Source: Motilimonas cestriensis (GTDB lineage: Bacteria > Pseudomonadota > Gammaproteobacteria > Enterobacterales > CBDFNC01). From it: 38,267 nucleotides of DNA. Position 1 is the stretch's first letter. Each line of letters starts with the position of its first letter. Shown here in pieces: positions 16,545 through 25,172 of this stretch. The notes beneath the pieces are model-generated. The model did no database searches, was not told the DNA's origin, and saw only the letters and a list, made by a program, of their open reading frames with translations. A program made the translations under genes and the position numbers. The stretch is taken from assembly GCF_021295315.1 (NCBI RefSeq), contig NZ_JAIMJA010000032.1, forward strand, positions 1 to 38,267. The letters are read 5' to 3'.

Positions 16545-16787
16545 TTAGCGTAGTGAGATAAGTAACGCTTCTAAGTTTTCAGCTGTTTTGGCTCCAATGT
16601 CAGTGAGGTAGCCACCGTCATCACGCGTAATTAAACCTTTGTCGAATAATCGTTTAGCTGCCACGGCCAGTTCAGGAGAACATTCGCTGTGAATTTTAAT
16701 GCCCTGTTCGTGGTTGTCAGTATTAAAGCAAGAGAGAATTTTTAAATCGTTGACCAGTTCAACGGAGATTATTTCAGCACCTTTCAT
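16545..16787 (-). CDS. TIGR02647 family protein
   Basis: An 80-residue cytoplasmic protein. The pattern of LVNDLKILSCFN, GIKIHSECSPELAVAAKRLFDKGLIT and DGGYLTDIGAKTAENLEALL matches the gammaproteobacterial TIGR02647 family. The C-terminal half resembles a winged-helix recognition region, so nucleic acid binding is possible but undemonstrated. AAGGAAA precedes the ATG and a clear terminator follows, so it is a single-gene transcript. Confidence 0.82.
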   Translation of the reverse strand: MKGAEIISVELVNDLKILSCFNTDNHEQGIKIHSECSPELAVAAKRLFDKGLITRDDGGYLTDIGAKTAENLEALLISLR

Positions 16788-16968
16788 AAGATTTCCTTAA
16801 CTGAATAAAGGGTTAACGCCACACTAAACAGTTTAGACGTTGAAAACGCTGTGCTAAGTCAAATATTGCCGATAAGGCGCGACTATTCACAATTATTCGT
16901 GAGCAAGTTTGCTTTTCTGGTTTGGCTTTTATAGCGTAACGAGAGTTTCTTATAAGTGAGCGTACAAC

Positions 16969-17601
16969 ATGAATGACATGTCGGCAGAGCAGAAAACGCA
17001 AATACTCATCGATCACTTTGGTCTGTCCACCTCCGCTAAGGATGTGGGCTTTATTTTACCTGACGGTAGAATGCTCAATTTACAGCGTTGGTATCCTGAT
17101 CGTAGACGTAACCATGTCGATGCGGTATCGGTGATATATGGCCGTCCGCCTTCGGGTAAACAATGGAATGAGGTTGACCTGATCGCTTTAATGGCAGAAC
17201 TACGCTTGCTGCGCTTTTGTCTAAAAGGTGAGATTCATGCCGCTAACCCACCTACGCGCAGTCAAATTCGTAAGCTTTATTCGCTGGTAGCCTATCGTTC
17301 TAACGTGTTTGAGGTACTGATTTCAAATGCCCAAGGGATCACCATGGCGCGCTCTGAGCTGGTCTCACCAACCATGGAGAAAATTCTCAATGTGTTCAAA
17401 ATTTACTCTGATAATATGGTGCATTTAAGTGAAGATGAATTTGGCATCGAAGATCGAGAGGGTCATTATAGCTTAGTGTTTCGCCCCAACCATCAAACCG
17501 TGGGGCGCTATTTGAAAAACTCCGGTGTAGTAGAAATGAACCCTCTGTTTGACCAAGCTAAACCCTTGTTTATGAAGTTATTGGAATATTATCTTAAATA
17601 A
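16969..17601 (+). CDS. Conserved hypothetical protein, cytoplasmic
   Basis: A 210-residue protein without signal peptide or membrane helix. I do not recognise the family. Notable features are an early basic stretch (LQRWYPDRRRNHVDAVSVIYGRPPSG split over residues 38-63), a Leu-rich helix (VDLIALMAELRLLRF) and a mixed C-terminal half. The reading frame has typical codon use for the window. It is flanked by divergent and convergent neighbours and probably has its own promoter in the 180 bp upstream. No function is offered. Confidence 0.65.
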   Translation: MNDMSAEQKTQILIDHFGLSTSAKDVGFILPDGRMLNLQRWYPDRRRNHVDAVSVIYGRPPSGKQWNEVDLIALMAELRLLRFCLKGEIHAANPPTRSQIRKLYSLVAYRSNVFEVLISNAQGITMARSELVSPTMEKILNVFKIYSDNMVHLSEDEFGIEDREGHYSLVFRPNHQTVGRYLKNSGVVEMNPLFDQAKPLFMKLLEYYLK

Positions 17602-17661
17602 CCCTAATTAAGCGATAGAAGGCTTACGCAGAACTGAGGTTAAATAACAATGAGTAGGCCA

Positions 17662-19065
17662 CTACTGTTCGGGCTTTTTGGCTAACGGTTTTTGATATGT
17701 ACCGGCGTGCTCTATGTCGATAATACCGGAGCGATTGAGGGTGATTTTATAACGCTCAAACTCCTCATCAGCAAACCCTTGGTTGAGGGCGATGACGACA
17801 TTTATTTGGTAGCGTCGCTCGATCGCAGTTTTTTGAATCTTCTCACCATTGAGCTCGAAAAGCTTACCTTGGCCTCGCTCTAAATAACGAGCAAGTGGCC
17901 GTAAGCTAAAAATAATGGTTTCTTCTAATGACTCATAGCCCGGTTGAAACTCGGAATTAGCGACCCGGGTTTCCAACCGATAATGCAGCAGCTCGGCACT
18001 TTGTTGGTTTTGGGTGTGGCGTCTAGCTAATAGCTCTTGTGCTTGTTTTGGCAACTTGCGTGAGCGTATGTAATCGAGCCAAATTTTTTGTTTGGCCATT
18101 TCTGTTTGGTTAACTGTGTCTTTTAAGGTGCGTAGCCACTTCGGTTTACCACGTCTGATCCAGCGCCAAAGCATGTTTTTGAAATCATCTTTAAACACTT
18201 CACGCACGCCATAGATAACGGAAAGCACCAGAATCATCACCGAGGTAATGCCACTCAGCGCCCCTTGGGTTTTGATGATAAGCGTTAGTACCACCGTCAT
18301 CACCAAGGCAGTCGCCACGCCGGTCACCACTTTTCGGGTGATGCTGCCCAAAGCCGTGGTTTGCTCACGAAATACCACACCATGCTCAATGAGTCGGCGT
18401 AATAAACGCATTTTATTGGATATGCGGTTAGGGTCGTTGAGTGTGGAAGTTGAGTTGTAATTAAGGCTTAAGCGGTATTGGTTTTCTTGTTCACAAAACT
18501 GCAGCAACTCATTACGTTGTTGGCTGTAATCCGATTGACGTGGCTTTTGTGCCAGCATTTTGAGTAATGATTGCTCTGTGTACCAAGAGAGGTAGTTATC
18601 AACGTTTTCAAATATTGCATTGAGCTTTACATCGTTGGGCGCGTTGCGACGCAGTTTTTTTAATATGGTTAAACTGTTCGAGGCCAGCACTAAGGCGGCA
18701 TCGTAAAAGGCATGGGTATACTCACTGTCTTCCAGAATCAAGGCTTCAGCAATGTCAGTATCAAGGGCGACAAGGTATTGATAAGCAAATAAGTTGAGGT
18801 TAATTCGGTACTCATCAGGGGAGCGTTTCATTCGGCTGGCAAACCGAGTATGTAACAAGGGTAAGTGTAAGCCTTTGGTAAAATAGGCGCGCTGGCCAGT
18901 GATTGCAGAGTTAAAGTATTCGGTTTCAGAGAGCGTATTACTGTTAATGCCCATCTCTCTAGGTAATGAGAAATATAAATCGAGGCGACGCTGCTCACCT
19001 TTGTTTAACTGGTGCTTCAGTTTAACTGAGAGTTTTTCATGACTTTTTATATTAACTTGGCGCAA
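17662..19065 (-). CDS. Membrane protein of unknown function, TTG start
   Basis: A 467-residue protein. A long charged N-terminal half (about 1-240) precedes two adjacent membrane helices (about 248-290, VVTGVATALVMTVVLTLII and a following Ile/Val/Leu stretch). A basic segment (WRWIRRGKPKWLRTLK) and a C-terminal cytoplasmic domain follow. I do not recognise the family. The TTG start is supported by a near-perfect AAGGAG five bases upstream and by the absence of any Met before residue 38. It could be a signalling or stress membrane protein, but nothing in the sequence shows this. Confidence 0.7.
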   Translation of the reverse strand: MRQVNIKSHEKLSVKLKHQLNKGEQRRLDLYFSLPREMGINSNTLSETEYFNSAITGQRAYFTKGLHLPLLHTRFASRMKRSPDEYRINLNLFAYQYLVALDTDIAEALILEDSEYTHAFYDAALVLASNSLTILKKLRRNAPNDVKLNAIFENVDNYLSWYTEQSLLKMLAQKPRQSDYSQQRNELLQFCEQENQYRLSLNYNSTSTLNDPNRISNKMRLLRRLIEHGVVFREQTTALGSITRKVVTGVATALVMTVVLTLIIKTQGALSGITSVMILVLSVIYGVREVFKDDFKNMLWRWIRRGKPKWLRTLKDTVNQTEMAKQKIWLDYIRSRKLPKQAQELLARRHTQNQQSAELLHYRLETRVANSEFQPGYESLEETIIFSLRPLARYLERGQGKLFELNGEKIQKTAIERRYQINVVIALNQGFADEEFERYKITLNRSGIIDIEHAGTYQKPLAKKPEQ

Positions 19066-19183
19066 CTTGGCTCCTTGAGTAGGGATCTCCCCTTATTATA
19101 AACAAGGCGTTAAATAATAGCTTAGCTTAATTCGTAGTATGTTTGGCTGGTGCTGGTGGATAAGGAAGCAAGAGGGGACGATA

Positions 19184-19206
19184 GCCCCTTTGCTAAGCAA
19201 AGAGGC
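19184..19206 (-). terminator. Hairpin downstream of the Tim44-domain gene
   Basis: GCCCCTTTGC pairs with GCAAAGAGGC across a 3-nt loop with a single mismatch, 16 bp after the stop of the Tim44-domain gene. There is no T-run on the minus strand, so termination is only likely, not certain. Confidence 0.45.
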
Positions 19207-19222
19207 TAATATTAATTGATTT

Positions 19223-20077
19223 TTACTGCTCGATGCCGACAATTAACCAAGGGGCATCGGCTTGAGCTGCGTTACGCTCTAAGTGCCACACTTCCTTAAT
19301 GTCTTCTTCTATGCCTTCAACCGTGTCACGGTAGCGACCGCTGAACTTAACGCTGACTTCCGCTAGGCTGGCATTATGGGTAGCGCGTACTAGTTCGGCA
19401 TCCATAAACATCACTTCTGTGTGTTGTGCGCCAGCTAATTCACGGCGTTGGCTACTTAGCTCGTTGTAAAGCTCAATCGAAACGTATTCTTGGATTTTGC
19501 TTAAGTCATTCTCATTCCAAGCTTGCTGTAGGGTTTTGTAGTGGCTACGAGCACCTTCCAAAAAGCCTGCTAAATCAAAGCCCGGTGGCAAATCAAATGG
19601 GACATCACTTGCCGCTTGTGCAAATCCGTTGTTGCCATTATTGGCAAAACCCGTTTGTTCGGCTTGTTGGCGGAACTGGTTTGGGTTTTGTTGGTTGCCA
19701 CTGGCGTAAGCTGGTCGCTGCTGAGCGCCTGCTTTCGATGCCATCACAGCACGGAAAATTTTAAACAACACAAATGCGACTAGGGCCATGATCAGAATAT
19801 CCATAATTTGAATATTCTCAAAACCGCCGCCCATAAATAACGCAGCTAATAGACCACCCGCTAGTAGACCACCAAGCATGCCGCCCATTAAGCCTTTTTT
19901 GCCCGGTGTGCCCGCTGGCGCTGCAGCTGGCTTGTTTGGCGCAGCAGGTTGTGCGGGCGCGGTTTTATGGCTCTTACCGATTGATTTACTGCCGCCGAAT
20001 TTCTTTGCTTCAACAACTGGGCTACTCACCAAGCCGACGGCAAAAATCATCGCGAACATAATAAAAAACTTTTTCAT
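19223..20077 (-). CDS. Tim44-domain membrane protein
   Basis: A 284-residue protein. A signal-like helix (residues 1-24, ending VVEA) is followed by a Lys/Ala/Pro-rich linker, a Gly/Leu/Met-rich hydrophobic pair of helices (about 63-115, LMGGMLGGLLAGGLL and IMDILIMALVAFVLFKIF), a Gln/Asn-rich linker and a C-terminal Tim44-like domain (about 165-284, LEGARSHYKTLQQAWNENDL). Bacterial Tim44-domain proteins are membrane-anchored and mostly uncharacterised; the domain binds membranes or import machinery in mitochondria. The role here is unknown. A GACAT-type palindrome lies 50 bp upstream of the start. Confidence 0.85.
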   Translation of the reverse strand: MKKFFIMFAMIFAVGLVSSPVVEAKKFGGSKSIGKSHKTAPAQPAAPNKPAAAPAGTPGKKGLMGGMLGGLLAGGLLAALFMGGGFENIQIMDILIMALVAFVLFKIFRAVMASKAGAQQRPAYASGNQQNPNQFRQQAEQTGFANNGNNGFAQAASDVPFDLPPGFDLAGFLEGARSHYKTLQQAWNENDLSKIQEYVSIELYNELSSQRRELAGAQHTEVMFMDAELVRATHNASLAEVSVKFSGRYRDTVEGIEEDIKEVWHLERNAAQADAPWLIVGIEQ

Positions 20078-20126
20078 TTATAGGGTCTTTCTTTAATTGG
20101 TTGAGGTGGTCTCATCATAGCTGGGT

Positions 20127-20139
20127 GACATTATATGTC
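20127..20139. promoter_or_regulatory. GACAT-N3-ATGTC palindrome upstream of Tim44-domain gene
   Basis: GACATTATATGTC is a palindrome with 5-bp arms and an A/T-only centre. Two nearly identical sites (GACATATTATGTC and GACATAATATGTC) occur upstream of the gene at 26516-26812. This suggests a shared, unidentified repressor or activator. Confidence 0.45.
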
Positions 20140-20295
20140 AATCGACAATGATTGTTATTTGAGTTGTTGATTCAGCGTATTTATTTACGTTAGTTGGTGC
20201 AGGTTTTGCATGAGTTTTGCCTAATTCATTGCTAGAGAGCAATATTGGTCATTTAATTTGGTGATCGTTAAGATTTTGACGTTAAGGGGGATGTG

Positions 20296-20691
20296 GTGAA
20301 ACTCAATGCTTACAATCAACCCGGCCTTACCTATGGTTTGCCGGATAAGAATAAAACAGCAGAGGATGTGCAAGACTCAAATAAACCAACGGTCTCGCCG
20401 GACGCTTCTGAAACCGAAGAGACGCCAGAAGCACCGGCAACGCAGGAAACTATCTTAGAAGGTATACAAAGGGTTAAGCAGTCGATGAACGACATTCGCT
20501 ACAGCACAGAGATAGCTGTAGACGACAAAGACCAACAACTAAAACCATTACAAAATGAGTTGGACGAGTTGGTGAGCGCGATGCAATTCGCGATTAAAGA
20601 TTTTGCTACCAACAAAACCAATGAACTATTTGGTTTTGATAGTAGCGGCTCAGAGAAAAAAGTAGGCACCTTGTTTGATTTTATGGCCTAG
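20296..20691 (+). CDS. Small acidic hypothetical protein
   Basis: A 131-residue cytoplasmic protein with no membrane segment. Residues 15-55 are rich in Asp, Glu, Pro and Thr and probably disordered; the middle (about 56-110, ILEGIQRVKQSMNDIRY and LQNELDELVSAM) is likely helical or coiled coil. The GTG at 20296 sits five bases after AAGGGGG; the GTG immediately before it is too close to that sequence. The opening residues (KLNAYNQPGLTYG) resemble no family I know. The gene converges on the LysR gene with 11 bp between stops. Confidence 0.6.
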   Translation: MKLNAYNQPGLTYGLPDKNKTAEDVQDSNKPTVSPDASETEETPEAPATQETILEGIQRVKQSMNDIRYSTEIAVDDKDQQLKPLQNELDELVSAMQFAIKDFATNKTNELFGFDSSGSEKKVGTLFDFMA

Positions 20692-20702
20692 TGCGACGTT
20701 GA

Positions 20703-21590
20703 CTATCTAATCAATCGCTTTGCTTCTTTAATCAGGCAGTCGCGCAGGGCATGATCGTTCATATCTTTATGCCAAATAAAAGAAAAATGACGCTTCAAGC
20801 TCAAGCCTTTAATGTTGAGTTTTTGTAGTACACCTTGTTTTATCCCATCTGCACAGCTGCGTGCTGGCAGGCAGCTGATATATTCACCGGAAGCAATCAG
20901 AGCGATTAAGGTCGGAATGTGGTCATATTCTTTACTGACATCAAGGTGCTCAAGTTTGCTAAAAATGGCAGCATCAAATACATCTCGTGTGCCTGAGCCG
21001 GGCTCTCTCAGTACCCACTTACTGGCTTCCAATTGACTAAATGACACTTCATCTTGGCGCGCATAAGGGTGAGACGCAGCAGCCACGATGATCAGTTCAT
21101 CATCACACCAAAGCTCTTGATTGATTTTACTGTCGTCGCAACGTCCTTCAATCACACCTAAATCAATATTGAAACTGCGTACATCTTGGATGATTTGCTG
21201 GCTATTTTTAACCTGAAGCTTCACTTGGATTTGCGGGAAGTTGCTGTCTAAGTTGCTAATCAATTTAGGGATCAAGCTTTCAGCCACCGTTTGGCTGGCA
21301 CTAAGTTGTAACTTACCGCTTAAAGAATGCTTGGCATTGAGACCCATTTCGATTTGATGCACATCTTGCAATAGCGCTTTCGCTCTGGGCCTAAGCCAAA
21401 GTCCCCATGAGTTTAATACCAAGCGTTTACCTTGGCGATCAAATAGCAGCGTACCAACCTGTTGTTCAAGCTGTTGTAGCGACATGCTAGCGGCTGATTG
21501 GCTGATGGCAACACGGGCTGCAGCCGCGCTGACACTGCCGGTATCGGCAATGGCGTCAAAGATGGCAATTTGTTTCAGAGAAAATTTCAT
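20703..21590 (-). CDS. LysR-family transcriptional regulator
   Basis: A 295-residue regulator. Residues 1-60 are the LysR helix-turn-helix (FDAIADTGSVSAAAARVAISQSAASMSLQQLE), followed by a linker helix and a two-lobed effector domain (about 90-295). The effector domain resembles CysB/CbbR-type LysR proteins in the stretch LREPGSGTRDVFD. It is divergent from the DUF3360 transporter gene across 175 bp, the usual layout for a LysR regulator and its target. The inducer is unknown, probably the transported solute. Confidence 0.92.
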   Translation of the reverse strand: MKFSLKQIAIFDAIADTGSVSAAAARVAISQSAASMSLQQLEQQVGTLLFDRQGKRLVLNSWGLWLRPRAKALLQDVHQIEMGLNAKHSLSGKLQLSASQTVAESLIPKLISNLDSNFPQIQVKLQVKNSQQIIQDVRSFNIDLGVIEGRCDDSKINQELWCDDELIIVAAASHPYARQDEVSFSQLEASKWVLREPGSGTRDVFDAAIFSKLEHLDVSKEYDHIPTLIALIASGEYISCLPARSCADGIKQGVLQKLNIKGLSLKRHFSFIWHKDMNDHALRDCLIKEAKRLIR

Positions 21591-21765
21591 ATAAGAAAAA
21601 ATGATAAAGTAAATAAGTAAAACTGGTTTAACTAATTTACCTCGTCTCCTTAGTCTCTCTAGTCATAGAACATCGGCACTGCAAAGGATTTTGCAGCGAA
21701 TTGGCAACATACTTTAATTCGTTACCGATAGTACAGTTTTTTATCTTGAAATACTCGAGGACGTT

Positions 21766-23292
21766 ATGACTGATACAGCAAAACAGGACGCTGCTGCAGA
21801 GGGCACTTATCAGGAACGGCACAAACCGGCTTCTGAATTTGCTTCACGCTCAGATTACTTAGATCATGAATTACAAATAATGAAACCACGCCGCTGGGGC
21901 TTAAACCTGCCGGGCCGTGATTTCCGTTTTGAGTGGGAAGACTTAGTACCCGCTATCGCCGGTACGATTGGTATTACGGTGATGTACTCTGCAGTAATGC
22001 AGGCTTGGGCTGCTGGCCTAACGGAAAAATGGGACCACGTAAACTTAGGCGCTGACTTTGCAATTGCAGTCGTGCGCGTAGAAATGCTGATCCCAGCCTT
22101 ACTGTTTTGTATTATCAGTTCAGGTTTTATTAACCCGAAAGCCAACCTTGCCGGTAACCACGGTCCAATGATTCCTTTGATTGGCGCGATTGCGTTAGCG
22201 GGTGCTCACCCACTGGCTTTGGCTATTTTATTGGGGGTGTTTGGTTTAATCCTCGCCTACTTTAAAGGCGGCTCGAAACTGGTTAACCTCACCAGTGACG
22301 GGGTTGCCGGTGGTCTGCTGGTGTTCCTTGGTTTCATGGGCGCGAAAAGCCAAATAACTTCCTTATTTGACTGGTCTGGTGGCTTACAAAGTAGTCACGC
22401 ACTGGATTACAGCTTAAGTCATGTTGCCTTTATTATATTGGCCTTGAACGTTGTTTTATATGCTTATTTGGCTCGTATTGGCAAGCGTTGGTTAGCAATC
22501 CCCTTATGTTCGATAGCTGCCATTGCTATTGCATTTGCATTGGGTGCAGGCTTAGATCTTAAGTTTGTGACCGCGCCTGGCCTACCTAATTTAAGCCCAG
22601 TTTACTGGTGGGGCTCAACTGAAACAGGTTGGCAGTTAGGCTTACCTAATCTAGAGCACTTTATTGCGTCATTACCATTTGCCATCTTAGCTGTTGCAAT
22701 GTGGTCACCTGATTTCTTAGGTCACCGTATCTTCCAAGAGCTTAACTACCCGAAAAAGACTGAAGAAGTATTAATGGATGTTGATGACACCATGACCACT
22801 TGTTCTGTGCGTCAAATGGTCGGTACAGCATTAGGTGGTGGTAACATCACATCAAGCTGGGGTACATACATGATCCCTGCAGCTATTGCTAAGCGTCCAA
22901 TCCCAGCTGGTGCCATTTTGCTAGGTGCGCTATGTATCATAGTGGCAGTGTTGGGCTACCCAATGGATGTAACGGTATGGCGTCCAGTGATGTCAATTGC
23001 ATTGCTAGTAGGTGTATTCTTACCGCTACTAGAGGCGGGCATGCAAATGGTTAAAGATTCAAAGAGCAGCCAGTCGGCAGGTATTTGTATCTTCGCGGCA
23101 TTCGTGGCTAACCCTGTGTTTGCATGGGCACTGACTATGTTACTAGACAACAATGGCCTGATTGGTGATAAAGACCGTGCTAAGACGTTATCGGTTTCTG
23201 ACCGTATCATCGTGCCTGGCCTTGCCTTTGTAATATGTACTCTTGCTATGGCAGCGGTAGGGATGCTACCAGGTATTCCTAAGCTGATTTAA
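21766..23292 (+). CDS. DUF3360 inner-membrane transporter
   Basis: A 508-residue inner-membrane protein with about 12 to 14 hydrophobic segments. The N-terminal cytoplasmic part (HKPASEFASRSDYLDHELQI) and the first helix region (DLVPAIAGTIGITVM), with FINPKANLAGNHGPMIPLIG, match DUF3360 as known from Vibrio and Shewanella. The helix pattern and NLAGNHGPM stretch suggest a relationship to SulP/NCS2-like anion or nucleobase transporters. The substrate is unknown. AGGA precedes the ATG, the divergent LysR gene is its probable regulator, and a strong terminator follows. Confidence 0.85.
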   Translation: MTDTAKQDAAAEGTYQERHKPASEFASRSDYLDHELQIMKPRRWGLNLPGRDFRFEWEDLVPAIAGTIGITVMYSAVMQAWAAGLTEKWDHVNLGADFAIAVVRVEMLIPALLFCIISSGFINPKANLAGNHGPMIPLIGAIALAGAHPLALAILLGVFGLILAYFKGGSKLVNLTSDGVAGGLLVFLGFMGAKSQITSLFDWSGGLQSSHALDYSLSHVAFIILALNVVLYAYLARIGKRWLAIPLCSIAAIAIAFALGAGLDLKFVTAPGLPNLSPVYWWGSTETGWQLGLPNLEHFIASLPFAILAVAMWSPDFLGHRIFQELNYPKKTEEVLMDVDDTMTTCSVRQMVGTALGGGNITSSWGTYMIPAAIAKRPIPAGAILLGALCIIVAVLGYPMDVTVWRPVMSIALLVGVFLPLLEAGMQMVKDSKSSQSAGICIFAAFVANPVFAWALTMLLDNNGLIGDKDRAKTLSVSDRIIVPGLAFVICTLAMAAVGMLPGIPKLI

Positions 23293-23335
23293 TCGCTGAA
23301 TTTACAACTATTGGGTTATCCAATAGGTGAAATTT

Positions 23336-23367
23336 AAAAACCTTGGCCAGTTGGTCAAGGTTTTTTG
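23336..23367. terminator. Bidirectional rho-independent terminator
   Basis: AAAAACCTTGGCCA pairs with TGGTCAAGGTTTTTT around a 2-nt loop with one wobble. It follows the DUF3360 gene by 44 bp. The A-run on the left and T-run on the right allow function on both strands, also ending the tetR transcript. Confidence 0.88.
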
Positions 23368-23577
23368 TTTGTTACTTAGTTACGAACCCTGTCTATTGAC
23401 CGACAAAAATACCCCTCTAGGTCAATAAAGTAGTAATTTAATTACCTTGCTTTACTGATTAGTGTTATCAGTTTTTCTGATGTTTTGGTTTTTTGTTGTT
23501 TTCACCGATGATTAATATCGTTAAAACCGTTGTTAGTGCCAGCTTGTGCGATTATTCAACCCTAGGGTTACTTGGTT

Positions 23578-24132
23578 TTATTGTTTTATTTCAAGAGCTT
23601 GAAGTGCATTTAGGTAGGCTGCATCTAGGATGTTTTGAGCTTGTTGTGTTGATGCTGTTGAGCGCGCTAAGGCAACGCCACCAATCATAGTAATAGCAGC
23701 TTGCAGCACCTTGGCCTCGTCAATACCTGAATGAAAACTAAGCCGAGTCACAAATCCATCCAATACCTTGCCATAACTCTGTTTCGCCGCTTCTTCTTGC
23801 AGACCAATATCCGATATTAAGAAGGCCAGTGGGCAGGGATCCTCTGCTGCAACAACATGTTCCATCGATAAGTAACGGCGAATTAAATCGGGCAAAGACA
23901 GGCTCTTTTGCTGACGGCTTTGCCCAGCTTGACGTGCGGCAAAAACAATCGCTTCGCTATATAAGGCTTGCTTTGAACTAAAATGATGATAGAAAGCGCC
24001 ACGCGTGAGCTCTGCATCTTGCATCACATCATCAATGGATACTTGCTTATAGCCCTGTGCGGTAAAAAGTTTGCCGGCGCTAGACAAAATTCGTTGTCGT
24101 GTTTGCTCTTTATGAGTTTGCTGCCAAGCCAT
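23578..24132 (-). CDS. TetR-family transcriptional regulator
   Basis: A 184-residue repressor. The helix-turn-helix lies at residues about 10-55 (RQRILSSAGKLFTAQGYKQVSIDDVMQDAELTRGAFYHHFSSKQALY, quoted here in its hallmark parts FTAQGYKQVSIDDV and GAFYHHF). The C-terminal ligand domain is typical of AcrR-like proteins. The ATG at 24132 follows a strong AAAGGAGG. It is divergent from the glutathione S-transferase gene with a clear operator between them, so it probably represses itself and that gene. Confidence 0.92.
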   Translation of the reverse strand: MAWQQTHKEQTRQRILSSAGKLFTAQGYKQVSIDDVMQDAELTRGAFYHHFSSKQALYSEAIVFAARQAGQSRQQKSLSLPDLIRRYLSMEHVVAAEDPCPLAFLISDIGLQEEAAKQSYGKVLDGFVTRLSFHSGIDEAKVLQAAITMIGGVALARSTASTQQAQNILDAAYLNALQALEIKQ

Positions 24133-24180
24133 AGTGCCTCCTTTAATTGTATTACCGCGACTACAGTGCCACAGCAATAA

Positions 24181-24200
24181 AATATGTTCTTGAACATATT
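24181..24200. promoter_or_regulatory. TetR operator palindrome
   Basis: AATATGTTCTTGAACATATT has perfect 9-bp inverted arms around a 2-bp centre. It lies 49 bp upstream of the tetR start and 80 bp upstream of the divergent GST start, the right place for the adjacent TetR protein to bind. Confidence 0.75.
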
Positions 24201-24279
24201 GCCACAACTTTTACCCTGATGAAGATGAAAGATGCATCGGCATCTACTCTTAATTCAACGTCTAATATAAGGAAAGCCA

Positions 24280-24915
24280 ATGAGTCAGGTAATCATTTAT
24301 GGCGATCAGCGCAGCAATTTTGTCCGCAGTGTTGAGCTAGTGTGCCGCATAAAAGAAATCGACTATCAAATCGGTTATAAAAATCAGCTCCAAGCGATAG
24401 AGTGGAAGAGTGCCGAGCACTTCTCGTTACACCCGTTTGGCCGGATGCCTATTTTGTTTGAACAAGATTTTGTGCTGGCGGAAAGCTTGGCTATCTGTCG
24501 TTATCTGGCGAAAAAACCACTCGGTGAAGTGTTACTCGATGCTGACCCAAAGCAACAAGCTAAGCAAGACATGTGGGCGACCTTGGCGGTGGGCGATATA
24601 GATAGGGCGATTATTAGGCGTTATTTACTCGAGTTTGTAAACATGCATGGCTTAGTTGAAAATCCTAATTTATCGCGCATGGCAAGTCGCAAGCCGGATG
24701 CACTGCAAGCCGTTAAAGTAGTAGAACAACAGCTTACTCAGCAAGCATTTATTGCATCAGACTATTTTAGTTTTGCCGATGCGCTGTTAGTGCCAACATT
24801 ACAGTATGCAACTCGTTTACCCGCTGAGCTTGGTCTTATTGCACCTGATAGTGTGATCCATCAATACATTACAAAAGTACGGGTTATTTCTAGTTTCTCT
24901 GAGGTACTTATTTAA
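24280..24915 (+). CDS. Glutathione S-transferase family protein
   Basis: A 211-residue cytosolic protein. The N-terminal thioredoxin-like domain (residues 1-78) has VIIYGDQRSNFVRSVELVCRIK at its start, the cis-Pro segment FGRMPIL and AESLAICRYL. The rest is the helical C-terminal domain. The catalytic Ser/Cys position of bacterial GSTs falls in the DQRSNF loop. It would conjugate or bind glutathione adducts. AGGAAAG precedes the ATG. Control by the divergent TetR protein suggests induction by an electrophile or a toxic compound. Confidence 0.85.
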   Translation: MSQVIIYGDQRSNFVRSVELVCRIKEIDYQIGYKNQLQAIEWKSAEHFSLHPFGRMPILFEQDFVLAESLAICRYLAKKPLGEVLLDADPKQQAKQDMWATLAVGDIDRAIIRRYLLEFVNMHGLVENPNLSRMASRKPDALQAVKVVEQQLTQQAFIASDYFSFADALLVPTLQYATRLPAELGLIAPDSVIHQYITKVRVISSFSEVLI

Positions 24916-25172
24916 ATCATAATGTGATCAATGTCTTGGTTTCACGCTTTTGATTCAAATGGCGATTTTAACTAAATTAGTGCTATTAACCATTATAAAG
25001 AATTAACTAAATGACAATAGGTTTATGATCTATTGTCAGCTTAGGATTAATGGCACTTTATACTGTTTTGTAACATTTACTTCGTTACCGTTCGTCGCAT
25101 TAAACTGCTTTTTGTCATCGATTGATTAAAATGTGTGCTTATAAATTAATTCTAAATTACATGGGCAACGCA

